From Pyropia haitanensis (lineage: Eukaryota; Rhodophyta; Bangiophyceae; Bangiales; Bangiaceae): a DNA stretch of 64,000 nt. The stretch spans positions 6,121,009-6,185,008 of the forward strand of contig SDUX01000007.1 of NCBI GenBank assembly GCA_008729055.1, in the 5' to 3' direction. A program made the position numbers and the translations under genes. The notes beneath the pieces were generated by a model. That model saw only the letters and a list, made by a program, of their open reading frames with translations, was not told the DNA's origin and did no database searches. Each line of letters starts with the position of its first letter. Positions within the stretch are counted from its first letter, which is position 1. Positions 53,087 through 64,000 of the stretch are shown one piece after another.

Positions 53087-55023
53087 ATGGCCTCCCCCAG
53101 CATCCCCATCCCCGGCGCCGCGCGCCGGCCATCGCACGACGCCGACGGGTCGGACAGCGACGGCAGCAGCGGCGCCTCGACGTCAGACGGCGCCGCGGCG
53201 CCCGCGGGCGGCGCGGCAGAGGTGACGGCGGGCGGGGTGGCCGCCGCCGGTGGCGGCCGCCGCCGGCCGACCGGCCGGCCGCCGCGGCGGCCCGCGTCGC
53301 CCGACGGGGTGACGGCCGCCGCGGCCGCGGCGGCGGCGGCCATGAATGACGGCCTGTCGCTGCTGGCGGCCGCGTCGGCGGGTGCCGACGTGGGTGGTGG
53401 CGGCGGGGGGCGCCCGGCGAGCCCGCCAGTGGTGGAGGCGGCCGGTGGCGTCGGCGGTGGCGGCGGCGGGCGCGTCGACGCGGTGGCCGCGTCGGCGGCG
53501 GCGGTGGTTGACCTCAACGCCCACTTTCACGCGCTCGGCCGGGGCGCAACGGCGGCGGCGGCGGCGGCCGCCGCCGCCGCGGGTGGCTCGCCCCCGCCCG
53601 ACGTGCCCTCTGGTGGGGCGGCTGCGGACGGCGCGCCCGGCGCGCCCCCCCCCCCTCAGGTGACGCGGCTGGTCCTCACCGGCGGCCCGTGTGCGGGCAA
53701 GACGACCGCACTCGCGACGCTCTCCGAGCGCCTCCGCGCGCGCGGCTTTGCGGTCTATGTTGTCCCCGAGGCGGCGACGCTCTTTTGGGCGGGCGGCGCG
53801 TCGCTGGCTGGCGCGTCCGCCGCGCAGGTGGCGGTCTTCCAGGCCAGCCTCCTCCGCGTGCAGATGGCGCTCGAGGACGCGTTTGTTGCGCTCGCGCGGG
53901 CGGGCGGCCGGCCGGCGGTGCTGCTCGCGGACCGGGGCGCCCTCGACGGGCGGGCGTACATGGGCGCCCGCGCGTGGGACGCGATGATGCGGGCGGGCGG
54001 ATGGTCGACGGCCGCGCTGCGCGACGGCCGGTACGACGGGGTGGTGCACCTGGTGACCGCCGCGGATGGGGCGGCGGCGGCGTACGGGTCGTCGACAAAC
54101 GCGACGCGGGTGGAGACGCCCGCCGAGGCGGTCGCGCTCGACGCCAAGCTCCGCGCCTGCTGGGTGGGGCACCCCGCCTTGCGGGTGGTGGACAACCAGG
54201 GCGACGGCGGCTTTGCGGCCAAGATGGAGCGCGTCCACCGGGTGGTGTGTGGGATGGTGGGCGTCCCCGCGTCGGCGACGTGCCGCCGCAAGTTCCTCGT
54301 CGCCCGCGAGGGGGGGGTGCCCCTGTCGGCCATGGCGGGCGTCGCGGACTTTGACGTCATCCAGACGTTCCTCGCCCCACTGTCGGCAGGCGGCGGCGCG
54401 GCCGCGCCCGCCGCCGCCGCCGCCGCCGCCGACGGCGGCGGGGCGTGGCAGGAGAGCGTCCGCCAGCGCGGCCGCGACGGCTACTACACGTTTGTGCACA
54501 AGGTGCGGCGCGCGGCGGCGCCGGGGCCGGCCGACCCGCCGGGCACGCACGCGGTGGAGGAGCTGAAGCGGGCGGTCGGCAACCGGGACTACCTGTCGCT
54601 CCTCGCGCGTGCCGACCCGTCGCGGCGGAGCGTCCGGCTCCGCCGCCGGTGCTTCCTGTACGCGGCGAGCTACTACGTGCTCGACGCGATTGAGCGGCCC
54701 GCGGGGGAGCCGCCGCTGCTGCTGCTGCGGGTGGCGGTTGAGGGGGGCGGAGGCCGAGGCGAGGGCGGGGGGGAGGCGACGCGGCCTCTGGCGGTGGTGC
54801 GGCGGCTGCCTGTGGGGGGGGGGGCCGGGGGGACGCCACGCCACCGCGCCTTGACCTGCCCCCGTGGCTCCACATTGACAAAGAGGTAACGGGCGACCCG
54901 GCCTACTCGGTGTACGAGCTCAGCCGGCGGCTCGGGCGGGAGCGGCGGCTGTTTGCGGGGCGGCCGCTCAAGGGGGGGGGACGGGGGGGGGGGGAGCTCC
55001 TGGACTTGGGCACCAGCGTCTGA
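53087..55023 (+). CDS. TTD14: TTD14-like P-loop NTPase with CYTH/triphosphate-tunnel C-terminus, frame change at G run
   Basis: ATG at 53087. A 195-residue Ala/Gly-rich low-complexity N-terminus precedes an AAA_28-type P-loop domain: RLVLTGGPCAGKTTALATL (Walker A), VYVVPEAATLFW, FQASLLRVQMALEDAF and VLLADRGALDGRAYM (Walker B-like). RKFLVAREG marks the start of the C-terminal CYTH-like beta-barrel (YYTFVHKVRR, RRRCFLYAASYYVLDAI, LLLLRVAVE). The original frame ends at 54889 in Arg-rich nonsense. One shift at G runs 54814-54824/54827-54832 gives DLPPWLHIDKEVTGDPAYSV, YELSRRLG and GELLDLGTSV, stopping at 55021-55023. The EVTG-x-P-x-YS-x-Y-x-LS motif is typical of TTD14. In Drosophila TTD14 binds GTP and phosphoinositide and aids rhodopsin/TRPL trafficking; its role in an alga is unknown. 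Confidence 0.88.
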
Positions 55024-55769
55024 GGTGAGAGGGCAGGGGGGGGGGGACGGGGGAGGGGGCGACCGTTCGCGCGGTCAAGGCGGTTAGCGCGGCCGGCGCT
55101 GTGGGGTACGGGCGCGCCTGTATGGGAGAAGGGTCGGCGGTGGCGCAGGCACGGGGATATCGGGGGTCTTCACCTCGCTGCGGGGGTGTGGCGCCGGCGG
55201 CCACCGCCGGGCGCCGCTTGCTCCCTCCCGCCGTCTGTCGGTGGGTCTCGAAACCACGATGGGAGCGGGTGGGGGGCGGGGACGTGCCGCCGCGTGCCGC
55301 TTTACTCCTCATCTCGCCGCCACGGGCGCGGCGGCGTCCCCGGCACGCCGCCCCCACCCCTTACCCGTGACGCCGCGCAGTGGCGGCGCGCGCCGCGACC
55401 ACTGCGTGTGCTCGCGCAGGTCGTGGCGAGCCGGACGAGCCGGGCGGGGGGCGGGGCGACCCGCGGCTGCTCCTCCCCTCCCCCTCCTCCCCACCCTCCC
55501 CCACCGCCGCCGCTGCGCGCGCGACGGAGCCGCTCACGACCACAGCGACGTTGGCGGCGCCTGCGGCGGTCGCCGCTCACTCCCACCGCACGCACGGTGC
55601 GGCGGCGGCGCTGGCAGGCGGCTCCTGCCGCGGGCTAGCCGGCCCCGCCCCCCGCCAGTGCCGCTGCGCCCGCCCCACCCGCCGCGGCTGGCCAAACTCC
55701 CCGTGCCCAGCGATCGCCGCGCGGTTGCCCGGTCGCTTCCCCCCACCCCCCCCGCCGCGCCCTCTTCCG
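55024..55769. other. Convergent intergenic region, GC-rich
   Basis: 746 bases between the TTD14-like stop (+) and the GNAT stop (-). Several short G and C runs and no supported ORF. Confidence 0.5.
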
Positions 55770-57138
55770 CTAGCGCCCCCAGGGGGTGAAGAGGAAGCGC
55801 AGCACCCCAATCGCGGCGGCCTCGACCCACTCGACGGCCCCTTCGGGCGCCAGCGAGCCGCGGCGGGGGCCCCCACCGCCGCCGCCACTGCCACCGCCGC
55901 TGCGGCCGTCCCCCCCCTCCCCGCCGCCCCCTCCCCCGAGCCGCATCAGCAACCGGCCGGCGGCGCCCGCCTCGGTCACCAGCGGCACCCCCCCCGCGCG
56001 GCGGTACACGCGCACCGCCGGGTCATTGGCCGCGTCGACAATCAGGTAGAGCTTGTCACACGCCGCGGCCTCCCCCGCGCTGGACGCCCCCGCCGGGGTA
56101 GCAGTGCTGAGGGTGGGGGTGGGCGCGCCCGTGGAGGCGGCGACGGCGCCGGTGGCGCCGTTGCCGCTGGCCGCGGCGGGCGCCGTCGCCGCCGCCGCCG
56201 CCGCGACGGCGACGGCGGCCTCGACCAGCGCCGTCGCGACGCCCTGCCGGCGGCACGCCGGCGCGACGGCCACGTTGGCCAGCAGCCGCCGCCGCTTGCG
56301 GGGCGCCCCAAACGCCATCCACGACGCGCCAACGCGGCGGCGCACCGTCGCGCCGCCGCCGCCCAGCCGCCACCGCCGCGACGACGCCGCCCCGCTGCCG
56401 CCGCCGCCGCCGCCGCCGCCTGCCGGTCGTGACCGCAGCACCAGCCGGGGGAGGGGCGTCCAAAACACCTCGGCGACGCCCACCACCTCCCCCCCCCGCC
56501 GCGCCAGCAGCAGCACGTCCGCGTCGGCGCCCGCGGCACCGGCGGCGGGTGGCGGCGGTGGCACAGGGGCGCCCACCACCGCCGCCCCCCCGCCGCGGCG
56601 GCGGCGGCGCCCGCGCCCAGGCCGAGCGGCCCCCCGTGCCGCCGCACCAGCTGCGCCATCGTCGCCGCCGCCGTCGCGGCGGCGGTCAGCCGCCGCAGCC
56701 GCGCGTCGGCCGCCGCGGCGGGCGCCGTGGCGAGCGTCCAGCCGAGGCGGCCGGCCCAGCCGGGGGGGGGGGGAGGGGGGGGGGGGAGCGGCGGGTAAAA
56801 TGCCGCGGCGATGAGGGTAGCGGCGTCGGCCAGGTCCTCCCCGCTCGCGGGGCAGGTGATGGTAAGTGGAGAGGGGGGGGGGGGGGGGGGAGGGGGGGTG
56901 GCCCCGGCGGCGCCAGCGGCGGCCCAGCCTCCACCGCCGTCGTGGCGACCGGGGGGGGGGGCGGCGGCGGCACCCCGCGGGGGGGAGGAGGAGGGGGGGC
57001 CACCGCCGCCGGCAGCAGCCGCCCGCGACGAGCCGCCGTCGGCCGGTGGCTGCCGGCCAGCGGCGTGTGCAGTCGCTGGTGAGGGCGGAACCCAAGGGGG
57101 GGGGGGCAAAACGCCAGGGGGGGGGGGGCGCGGTGCAT
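55770..57138 (-). CDS. GNAT-family N-acetyltransferase with probable plastid leader, several frame changes
   Basis: The best start is the ATG at 57138, opening a Pro/His/Arg-rich leader (MHRAPPP), but the 5' third crosses many G/C runs and three frames. The core is clear. One frame gives GEDLADAATLIAAAFYPP, WAGRLGWTLATAP and MAQLVRRHGGPLGLGAG (about 56845-56610). After G runs at 56762-56786 and C runs near 56587 another frame gives VLLLARRGGEVVGVAEVFW, RRLLANVAVAPACRRQGVAT and LVEAAVAVA. The latter carries the Q/RxxGxG/A acetyl-CoA loop (RRQGVA). Next come KLYLIVDAANDPAVRVYRRA and GGVPLVT, the GNAT C-terminal beta-bulge. It resembles chloroplast GNATs that acetylate plastid proteins. Substrate is inferred only. 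Exact coordinates of the first 120 residues are uncertain. Confidence 0.83.
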
Positions 57139-58513
57139 GGCGCCGCCTGGCTTGATGCAGGCGGGTGTGAGGGTGCGGGGAGCCGCGGGAAGCGGAGGCG
57201 GCTCGCCAGTCACTGCGACCTTGGGGTAGACGCGGCAGCAGTGACGCGGTGCCTCCCTGCGGCGCGGCGAGGCGGTCGGGCTGGTCACGGGAAGGGGCTG
57301 GCGGTGATGCCGCGAGGCGGGGGGCGGGTGGGAAGGACGAGCGGCTCGAGGGAGTCGGCGGTTGCCAACGTGGAGACACCCGCACGGCGCTGTGGGGCGT
57401 GGAGGGGCGGCCGTTCCGCGATGATCACGACAGTGGAAGAGCCCCATAGGACGACGCCCACCCGCCACCACGCAACACCAGCCACGTGTTCGAGGATCCC
57501 GGCATTCCCGGTGTGATGCTGTGCTGGTAAATACTTCCTCATGTATTTGATCTTGGTCCGCTTCGCACCATGGGCATTCCTCCTCACCGGCGGTCGTGTG
57601 TGCCACGTTGCCAACCGCGAGCGTCCACCGTCAGCCGCGGACATGACACGCCCGCGCGCGTGCGCGAGACCCCGACGACGCCGCTCGCGGAGCAGAGGCG
57701 CGGCCGACACGAGCGCGCCACGCTGGTGCGCGGTGCCGCGACGCGCCGCGGTGGCGCGCGCGCGGCTCGCCGCGGCGCCGCTCGCGGGTGCGAGACGCTG
57801 GCGGCTGCCCGGCCGCCGGCGGCGGCGGCGCCCAGACCAGTGCGCCGTCGACGGTGGTGGGGAGGACGGCGGGCGGGGCCGGAAGGGTGAGTGGGGAGCT
57901 GGGGGGGTGGGGCGCCCCAACCAGCCAGCCGCACAACTGCCCCCCCCCTCCCTCCCCTCCCACCACCCCCCACCCGCCGCAATTGGCCGTGGCGGTCAGC
58001 CGCGGCGGCCGTCGAGGCCGCGGCGGCGATGGCGGCGGCGGCCGCGGCGGCGGCCGGCGGCGGCCGCCGCCGCGGGCCACGCTGGCGGGCGTCGCCGCCA
58101 CTCATCCCATCCCGGCGGGGCGTGCCGCACCCCCCCCCTGTTGTCTGTTTGGGATCCCCCCCGCGGGCCGCTGCCAACCCCCCGCCGCGGCGGTTGCCGG
58201 TCGTTGGGGCGGCGCGACCGGGCGGGACGCGGCGGTGACCGCCTCTTTCGACGCTCCGCCCGCCCCTCGCCCGCTGCCGCCGTCACTGCCATCCGTCGGG
58301 AGTGACCGCTGCGCGGCGGGACGTCCTGTCCCATCCCGGGTGCATGCCAGAGGGGGGGGGGGGGGGGGGGGGGGACTGTGCGTGCGCCCGCCCGCCCGCC
58401 GTCTGCCCCACCCACCTCAACGGGGGGATGGCGGCGCCGACGGTGGCGGCGGCGGCGCGCACAGCAGACGGTGCGGGCACGGCGGGCGTGTGCTGGCGGC
58501 GCGGCCCACGGGT

Positions 58514-58554
<41 letters not shown>

Positions 58555-58995
58555 GCGGCGGCGGCGGCAGCCACCGCCGCGGCCCGCCCGGATCCTCCCG
58601 TGCTGCCGCCGCGGCGGCGCGCTGCCGCTGCCAGCGGGGCGGACGCACCGCCGCGGCCGCCGCGGCCGCGTCGCCCGGCGGCAGCCGCGACAGCCGTGGG
58701 CGTCCCCCCGGTGGCCGTCGCGGGCGGCACGCCGGCGCGTCCCCCCACCCCCCCCCCCCCCCCCCCCCGCGTGTGGCTGCTCGTCTTCCAACGCTGCCTG
58801 TGGGCGGCGGCGTGCTGACGGCGGCAGAGGTCCGCGCGGAGAGCCCCCAATTCGCCGCGGCGCGGCCGGCGCGGCTCGTCCGCACGCCCACCCGCTCTCC
58901 TCTCCCCCCCCCACCGCCGCTGTGGTGGGGGAAGCCGACGCGCCCGCGCCGGCCGCCCACCGTGGGGCACCCCCGACGCCACCGCCGCGGCGGCA

Positions 58996-59037
<42 letters not shown>

Positions 59038-59157
59038 GCGCCGCCACTTCCCCGCTGCCCGCGCGGCCGCGGCGCCGCGGGCGGCGCCGCTCGACGCTGC
59101 CGCGGCGGCCCGCCGCGGCGCTCCTGACGGGTGTCTGCGGCGCGCCCGCGCGCCGCC

Positions 59158-59219
<62 letters not shown>

Positions 59220-60972
59220 GTGGGAGCGTAAGCCGATGCGGCGGCCGCGTCGGCCGCTCCTCCCCACCCCCCCCCCCCCCCCCCCCCCCCCGACCGGTCA
59301 GCGACACCCACCACCCGCCGTCGACGCTGCCGCCGCGGCGGCTGCCGGCGTCGCCGCGGCACCCAGCCGCCACCCGTCTGGCGGCGGCGGCACCGCGCGG
59401 CGGGCGGGGTGGGGCCACCCCGACACTCCCCGCCCATGCCGCCAGCGAGGCCCGCGCGGGCGGGGGTGGGCGACCAAACGCGGGGGGGGGCGGGGGGGGG
59501 GGGGGGACTCACGCCGGCGCGCCGCCCCCGGCCGCCCCCCCCGCCCCTCCGGGCGTCGATCCCCCGCGTGGCGGTCATCCGCCACCGTCGCCGCCGTCAC
59601 ACGCGGCGCCGCGGAGCGGCACGACGGTGCGGGCGGCGGGCGGGGCGCCCCCCCCCCCCCTCCCCCCCCTCTTGCTCTCCCGCCGGTATCCCCCCCCTCG
59701 CCCCCCCCCGACCCCTCAGGCGTGCACACTGCTTCCCCCCCCCCCCCCCCACCCCCCTCCCGCTGCTCCCCGCCCGCCCGTTTCTCGTCCGTCACAGTGC
59801 GCCTGGGCGGCCCCCCCGCGGCAGCGGCAGCGTCCATGGTGGCGGTGGCAGTGACGGTGGCGGCGGTGGCGGCGGCGGTGGGTGGGGGCGCAAGTGGGGG
59901 GCGGGGCGCGGCGTTTGGGGCACGGAGCCCGTGCGGGGGGGGGCGGGCGGGAGGGATCGGCGTTGCCTTCCCCCTCCTCCCCGGCGGCCCGCCACTACTG
60001 CTCGCCTCCCGTGGCGCCGCCCCCCCCCCCTCCCCCGCCGCCGTGTCCCACCAGACGGCGCACGGGGGCGGGGGCGGCGGGGAGGAAGGAGAGGGGAGGG
60101 GCGGGAGGCGCCACCCGCCGCGCCGCGCCGCCAGCCTCCCCGCCGGCGCCCGTGTCGTGGCCGGCACCGCGCGCGCCGCGCGGGCGGCGGGCGCGTCGGC
60201 CGGCCGCCGCGGCCGCCGCCGGCCGCGGCGCTGGGTGCGCGCGCGTCGCGGGGGCGGGGCGCCCCCGCAGCCGCCGTGGCGGTGGCGTGGCCACCGTGGG
60301 GGGGGGGGGGGGGGGGCGGCGGTGCTCCCCCCCTTCCCGGCCGCTCCTCCCGCTGCCATTCCATCCCCCGCCGCCGCGGCTGCTTGTCTCACCTGACGGT
60401 GCGCGGGAGGGGGGGGCGCCGGCCGCAGCGGCGGTGGGCAGTGACTGCCTCGGGCGGGGGGCTGGGGGTGGTGCGCTCACCGGGGGGGGGGGGGGGGGCA
60501 GAGGGGGGGGGGCGCGGAGGGGGGGGGGGGGGGGGCGCGACGGCCGTGGACGGCTCTTCATTAGCGGGTCGGCGGCGCGGCCGCCGCGGCGCGAGGCACG
60601 CCCCGGACGGTGCAGGGCAGCAGGCGCACGCGGCACCGGGCAAAAGGACGCTGCTGCTCCCTCATTCCCGCACGTCACGCTTCCGCTCTTCCCCCCTCCC
60701 CCTCGCTTTCCGTCCTTCCCCTGCCCGCAAGACGGAGCCATTGCCGGAGCGAGTGTCACGTCGCTCACGGGGGTGCGCCCAGCGGCTGGCCGACGGTGCG
60801 GGCGGTCGCTTTGGTGGTGACGGGCGTGTCGCCTCTGTGCCGGTCACCCCTCCCCTTCTCCCCCACTCGCCTCCCCCCACCGCCTCCCCATCCCCTCCAC
60901 TCCCTCTCCCGTCCCCTTACTCACACCACTCCCTCTCCAACCTCCCCCCCCCCCCCCCCACGGTGGCCCCCA
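57139..60972. other. GC-rich low-complexity intergenic DNA and 5' leader of the LPMO-like gene
   Basis: Long CCG/GGC arrays (58510-58570, 58990-59040, 59155-59220), G runs (58353-58374, 60299-60316, 60481-60500) and C runs (58747-58769, 59268-59290). Open frames are Arg/Pro/Gly strings on both strands. From about 60660 the + strand is a C/T-rich leader typical of upstream regions here. I see no gene. Confidence 0.55.
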
Positions 60973-63232
60973 ATGGCGGCAGGCGTGATGGCCCGGCACC
61001 TCGCGGCGGTGGCGGGCGTCGCGGCCGGCGTCGCCGCGGCGGTGGCGGTGGGCGTCGCGGGCCACTCGTCGCTGACGCTGCCGACGCCCTTCTCGTACGA
61101 CGTCTTTTGCAAGACCGAATCGGCCCAGAACTGGTACGCTTGGCGCACGCGCGGCCGTGCGCTCACGCGCACTTCTGGAGGAGGGGGGTGGGGGGGCGGG
61201 GGCGGTGTCGGCGGGCCGAGGGAGAGCGACGACGGCAGGCAGGAAGGGCGGGGGGATCGTTTTTCATGCACCCTGGACTGGCTGGGCGCTGGGGTGGGTG
61301 TGTCTGAGCGTCGCCACGGCGGCGATAGAGGCTAACTGCTTGTGCACTGGCACCACCGCGGGTGCAACCCCTCCCCCTCCCCCCACCGCACCCTTGCTGT
61401 GCCTCTGCAACCTCTGGGTGGGGCGGCCACTGTCGGGCGCGCGCGTAGTCCCGGCCCGTGTCCGGTGAGGGACCTCAAGGCCTCCCCGCCTGTGCAGACG
61501 TGGGCGCGCGGCCAGACGGTGCCCCTGCGCTGGTTCCGCAACAACCATGAGGGTACGTGCCTGCTGGCGTGGCCAAGGGGGGTGAGGGGGGGTGGTGGCC
61601 GTCGCGGCGGTAACGGGGAGGGCTGAAGCGGCCACACCCTTGCGAGTGCTGCCAGCTGCCACGGCGGGGCGGTCGCCCCGGTCGGCGCCACCGCTCCGTC
61701 TGCTGCGCCGGGTGGGCGAGCCAGCTAACCCGACGCCATCCGTGTCGTGCGTACCGCCTTGCCGCGGAGGTCGCCCGCGCTTGTTGTCCCTGCGGGTGTC
61801 CCTGTTTCGAATCGTGTGCTTCCCCCCCCCCGCCCGCCCTCCCCGCGACCATACAGGGGGCTTTGTGCGCTGGGCGCTTGTCACCCCCGACAAGGTCAAT
61901 GACCAGGCCGCCCACAACGCCGGCGCGTTTGCGTACGGCTGCTACTCGGTCGGCCGGTACACGTGCACGGCGGCGGAAAAGGCCACCCACTGCGGCGCGG
62001 ACAATACGGGGTCGGGCCACCGCATTGAGGCGCAGGTGCCGACGCACCTCCCCGACGGGGAGTACGTGCTCGGGTGGGTGTGGTATGGCGGCTTCAACCA
62101 CCCCAACATTGGTGCGTTTGGTTGGGGGCGCAGCGTTCGTTTTTTTGCGTGTGGGCGCGCTCCCGTGGTGCAGACAACGCGGGGGGCGAGGCGACGACGG
62201 TTCTGGGGGGGGGTTGTGCTGGGGCTGCCCGAGTGTGGCTGATGAGGAGGTGCGGCAGGGCGCGTGGATGGGGTCGCTGGCGCGCGCGATGGACGACCGT
62301 GGGCCACGCGCATGTAGGGGAGGAAGGGCGTTGTTCCCCACGTCGCGTAGCCCCTCCTATTCCCTATTCCCTGAACCTGCTGACATTGACATTTCGTATT
62401 GATTGCTGCCCTTGTCTGTTGATCTGTTCGGGCCACGCCCGAGCCTGCTGTTTTTATTGCTCTCTTGTTGTGTGCAGAGTTCTCGGACTACGTCGACTGT
62501 GCGCGGGTGCGCATCGCCGGCGGGGTGCCCCAGACGTCCTCGTACCAGCCGGTCTTGCTGCCCGGGTCGGACGCCGCCCCCGAAGGCAGCTGCGAAGCAA
62601 CCCGCAACTCTATCTCGCAGTGCCGAAACGACCGGTGCCCGGGTCGGCCCGTGTCGGTGATGGTGCCGGCCGAGTTTGCGGGCGGCGCCAAGCCGCCACC
62701 CATCCCCGCCTCCCTGTACGGCGGTGGGGGCGGGAAGCATGCGTGGCTGTCGGTGCCGCAGGGGCGGTCTGGCGACGCCCCCGTAGCGGTACCAACGCCG
62801 ACGCCAACGCCGACGCCGCCGCCAAAGGCGACGCCACCGCCGCCGCCACCTCCCCCGCCCGCCGCGTCGTCCGGCGGTGACGGCATCCTCGTGTCGCTCG
62901 ACGTTATCCGCGTGTCGGACCAGTCGAGGATTGGCACCTTCCCGATCTCGGACGACGGGCGGGCGGCGGGGACGGTCGAGGTGGGTCTTCCCGACGGGGG
63001 CGTCAATGTGGAGGCCGTCACCACCGGTGACGTGACGTGGGCTCAATTCCGCATTGACGGGTCGGTCGCGCGGCACGAGCAGTACCGGCCGTACCTGCTG
63101 GGACCGGGCGTCGCAGGCGACGCGCGGGCCTGGAAGGGGGCGGCCCGGGGAAGGACGTACGCGATTACGGTGGCGGTCAAGACGCTGGGGGGGGCGACGG
63201 TGTACGGCTCATGGTCGGTCAAGTTCGTGTGA
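60973..63232 (+). CDS. Secreted LPMO-like (N-terminal His) protein with Pro/Thr linker and beta-sandwich C-domain
   Basis: Four exons with compatible phases and GT-AG introns: 60973-61133, 61449-61552, 61857-62111 and 62478-63232, giving 424 residues. Exon 2 is the least certain; the acceptor GCGTAG at 61448 gives QNCPGPCPVRDL and keeps the frame. The signal peptide ends in AVGVAG, so the mature chain starts HSSLTLPTPF. A His at the mature N-terminus is the hallmark of lytic polysaccharide monooxygenases, where it forms half of the copper histidine brace. Candidate second ligand: His in DQAAHNAGAFAYGC. Other core motifs are RGQTVPLRWFRNNHEGG, LPDGEYVLGWVWYGG and EFSDYVDCARVRI. Paired Cys suggest disulfides. 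A PTPTPTPTPPP linker leads to a C-terminal beta-sandwich (ILVSLDVIRVSDQSRIG to YGSWSVKFV) like those attached to secreted carbohydrate-active proteins. The family is related to chitin-binding type-4/AA folds; substrate unknown. Confidence 0.75.
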
Positions 63233-64000
63233 TTAGACTGCAGAAGAACTGGTTTGTATCTCTGGGACGTTTGAAATCTTGCGAAAAGTCGTGTATTCTC
63301 CGATTGGAAAGAACGACTTGGTCCGGCCACCTTGTTTACGGCCGGGCAGACAGTCTGCTGGTGTGCTGGCCGCGGAGAGAAGGCGCGAGTCCCCTCCGTG
63401 GGCGGCGGCGATAGAGATAGCCCCTCACGTGACCTCGCCACAACCTCCCCCCCCTGCACGTTTGCAAGCTCCGCAGCGGGTGCCACCCTGCGCGGCGAAA
63501 GGAACAGCGCGGTGGTGTGCCATCCTTAACAATCGGCAAAGGCGGCCGCTGTGGGCGACTTCGCGGCCGTTGTGGGCGACTGAGTGGCTGCTCGCCTTGC
63601 TGTGCGCCGCTTGTGGTCTGTGCGCTGCCGTTCCCGTGGTGTAGCCGCTGCGCGGTGGCGGTGGCAATGCAGCCGGCTGCGCTCACACCACCGCCTCACT
63701 CCTCTCAGCCGCGACACGCGGCGCTCAAGTAACCGCAATGACTGTCGTGGCCGCTGTCATTGTCGTTTCGCTGGGCGGCCATGGCCGCCTCGCATCGCTG
63801 CAGCTGCCGCGGCGGCTGCCACCGGCCGGCAGCCGCCGCCGCGTCACCACTGACCGTCGCGTCCGTATCGTGGTCTTGAGAAGCTGGGCGGAACGGAGTA
63901 CGCATTTCGGATCCTCGCAGGCGCAGCGGTGGCACGCGTGGTGGCGGCGCTGCTGCGGTGGCACGCGTGGTGGCGGCGCTGCTGCGGTGGCAGCGTCCTC
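63233..64000. other. Intergenic region downstream of the LPMO-like gene
   Basis: No recognisable ORF. GCGGCC/TGGGCGACT words repeat near 63546-63582 (GTGGGCGACTTCGCGGCCGTTGT then GTGGGCGACT). The end of the window holds a 29-bp tandem repeat listed separately. Confidence 0.5.
63928..63995 (+). repeat. 29-bp tandem repeat at the window edge
   Basis: The unit starts GGTGGCACGCGTGGTGGCGG, begins at 63928 and again at 63957, and a third copy starts at 63986, diverging after GGTGGCA. The array may continue beyond the window. Confidence 0.85.

Noticed and set aside
53087..53660. Possibility that the Ala/Gly-rich N-terminus of the TTD14-like protein is a plastid transit peptide.
   Set aside because: It starts with Ser/Asp-rich acidic sequence (DADGSDSDGSSG) and lacks the basic, hydroxylated pattern seen in the transit peptides of other genes here.
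57788..59854. 688-codon open frame and several similar ones on both strands at 57-60 kb.
   Set aside because: High GC removes stop codons; all frames are low-complexity strings and no frame stands out.

Overview
The window is nuclear DNA of a photosynthetic eukaryote, most likely a bangiophyte red alga of the Porphyra/Pyropia type. The evidence is very high GC in coding DNA (about 70 percent by eye), mostly intron-less genes with a few GT-AG introns in secreted-protein genes, ER (KDEL) and plastid-targeted proteins, a metal-free iota-type carbonic anhydrase, and an LPMO-like secreted protein. The species is inferred, not proven. There are no operons, CRISPR arrays or phage features, and I recognised no rRNA or tRNA genes.

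Layout: 1-10 kb holds an organellar-type RNase II/RNR1 (+, 5' end outside the window), a two-domain plastid glyoxalase I (+), glucosidase II beta subunit (-), a small coiled-coil protein (+) and a RING-LON protein (-). From 10 to 14 kb is gene-poor, with copy A of a dispersed repeat. From 14 to 24 kb are a secreted Tyr/Gly/Lys/His/Cys-rich protein (+), a four-exon secreted protein with a pentapeptide-like solenoid fused to a Hedgehog-type (Hog/Hint) autoprocessing domain (+), an ALDH3-type aldehyde dehydrogenase (-) and a Vms1/ANKZF1 ribosome-quality-control hydrolase (-). From 25.5 to 29.6 kb is a very large secreted or membrane-anchored tyrosinase with a Tyr/Pro repeat tail (-). From 29.6 to 36.4 kb is low-complexity and repeat DNA with copy B of the dispersed repeat, inverted relative to A, a TGCA-rich patch and two gene fragments. 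From 36.4 to 39.7 kb is a six-domain iota carbonic anhydrase (-). From 39.7 to 43.6 kb is AT-richer intergenic DNA with a 36-bp-arm hairpin. From 43.6 to 57 kb are a TPR-like protein (+), an LQY1-like thylakoid zinc-finger protein (-), a conserved plastid-type protein (-), uroporphyrinogen-III synthase (+), SGT2/SGTA (-), a TTD14-type P-loop/CYTH protein (+) and a GNAT acetyltransferase (-). From 57 to 61 kb is low complexity. From 61 to 63.2 kb is a four-exon LPMO-like protein (+).

Two functional themes emerge. One is extracellular matrix: a tyrosinase carrying its own Tyr-rich repeats, a small secreted Tyr/Lys/His/Cys-rich protein, a self-processing Hog protein and an LPMO-like protein could together build, cross-link or remodel a cell wall. 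The other is plastid function: RNR1, glyoxalase, carbonic anhydrase, LQY1-like, UROS and GNAT.

A technical point affects the annotation. At least six clear genes change reading frame exactly at long G/C homopolymers. I annotate them as single genes and regard the breaks as probable sequence errors.
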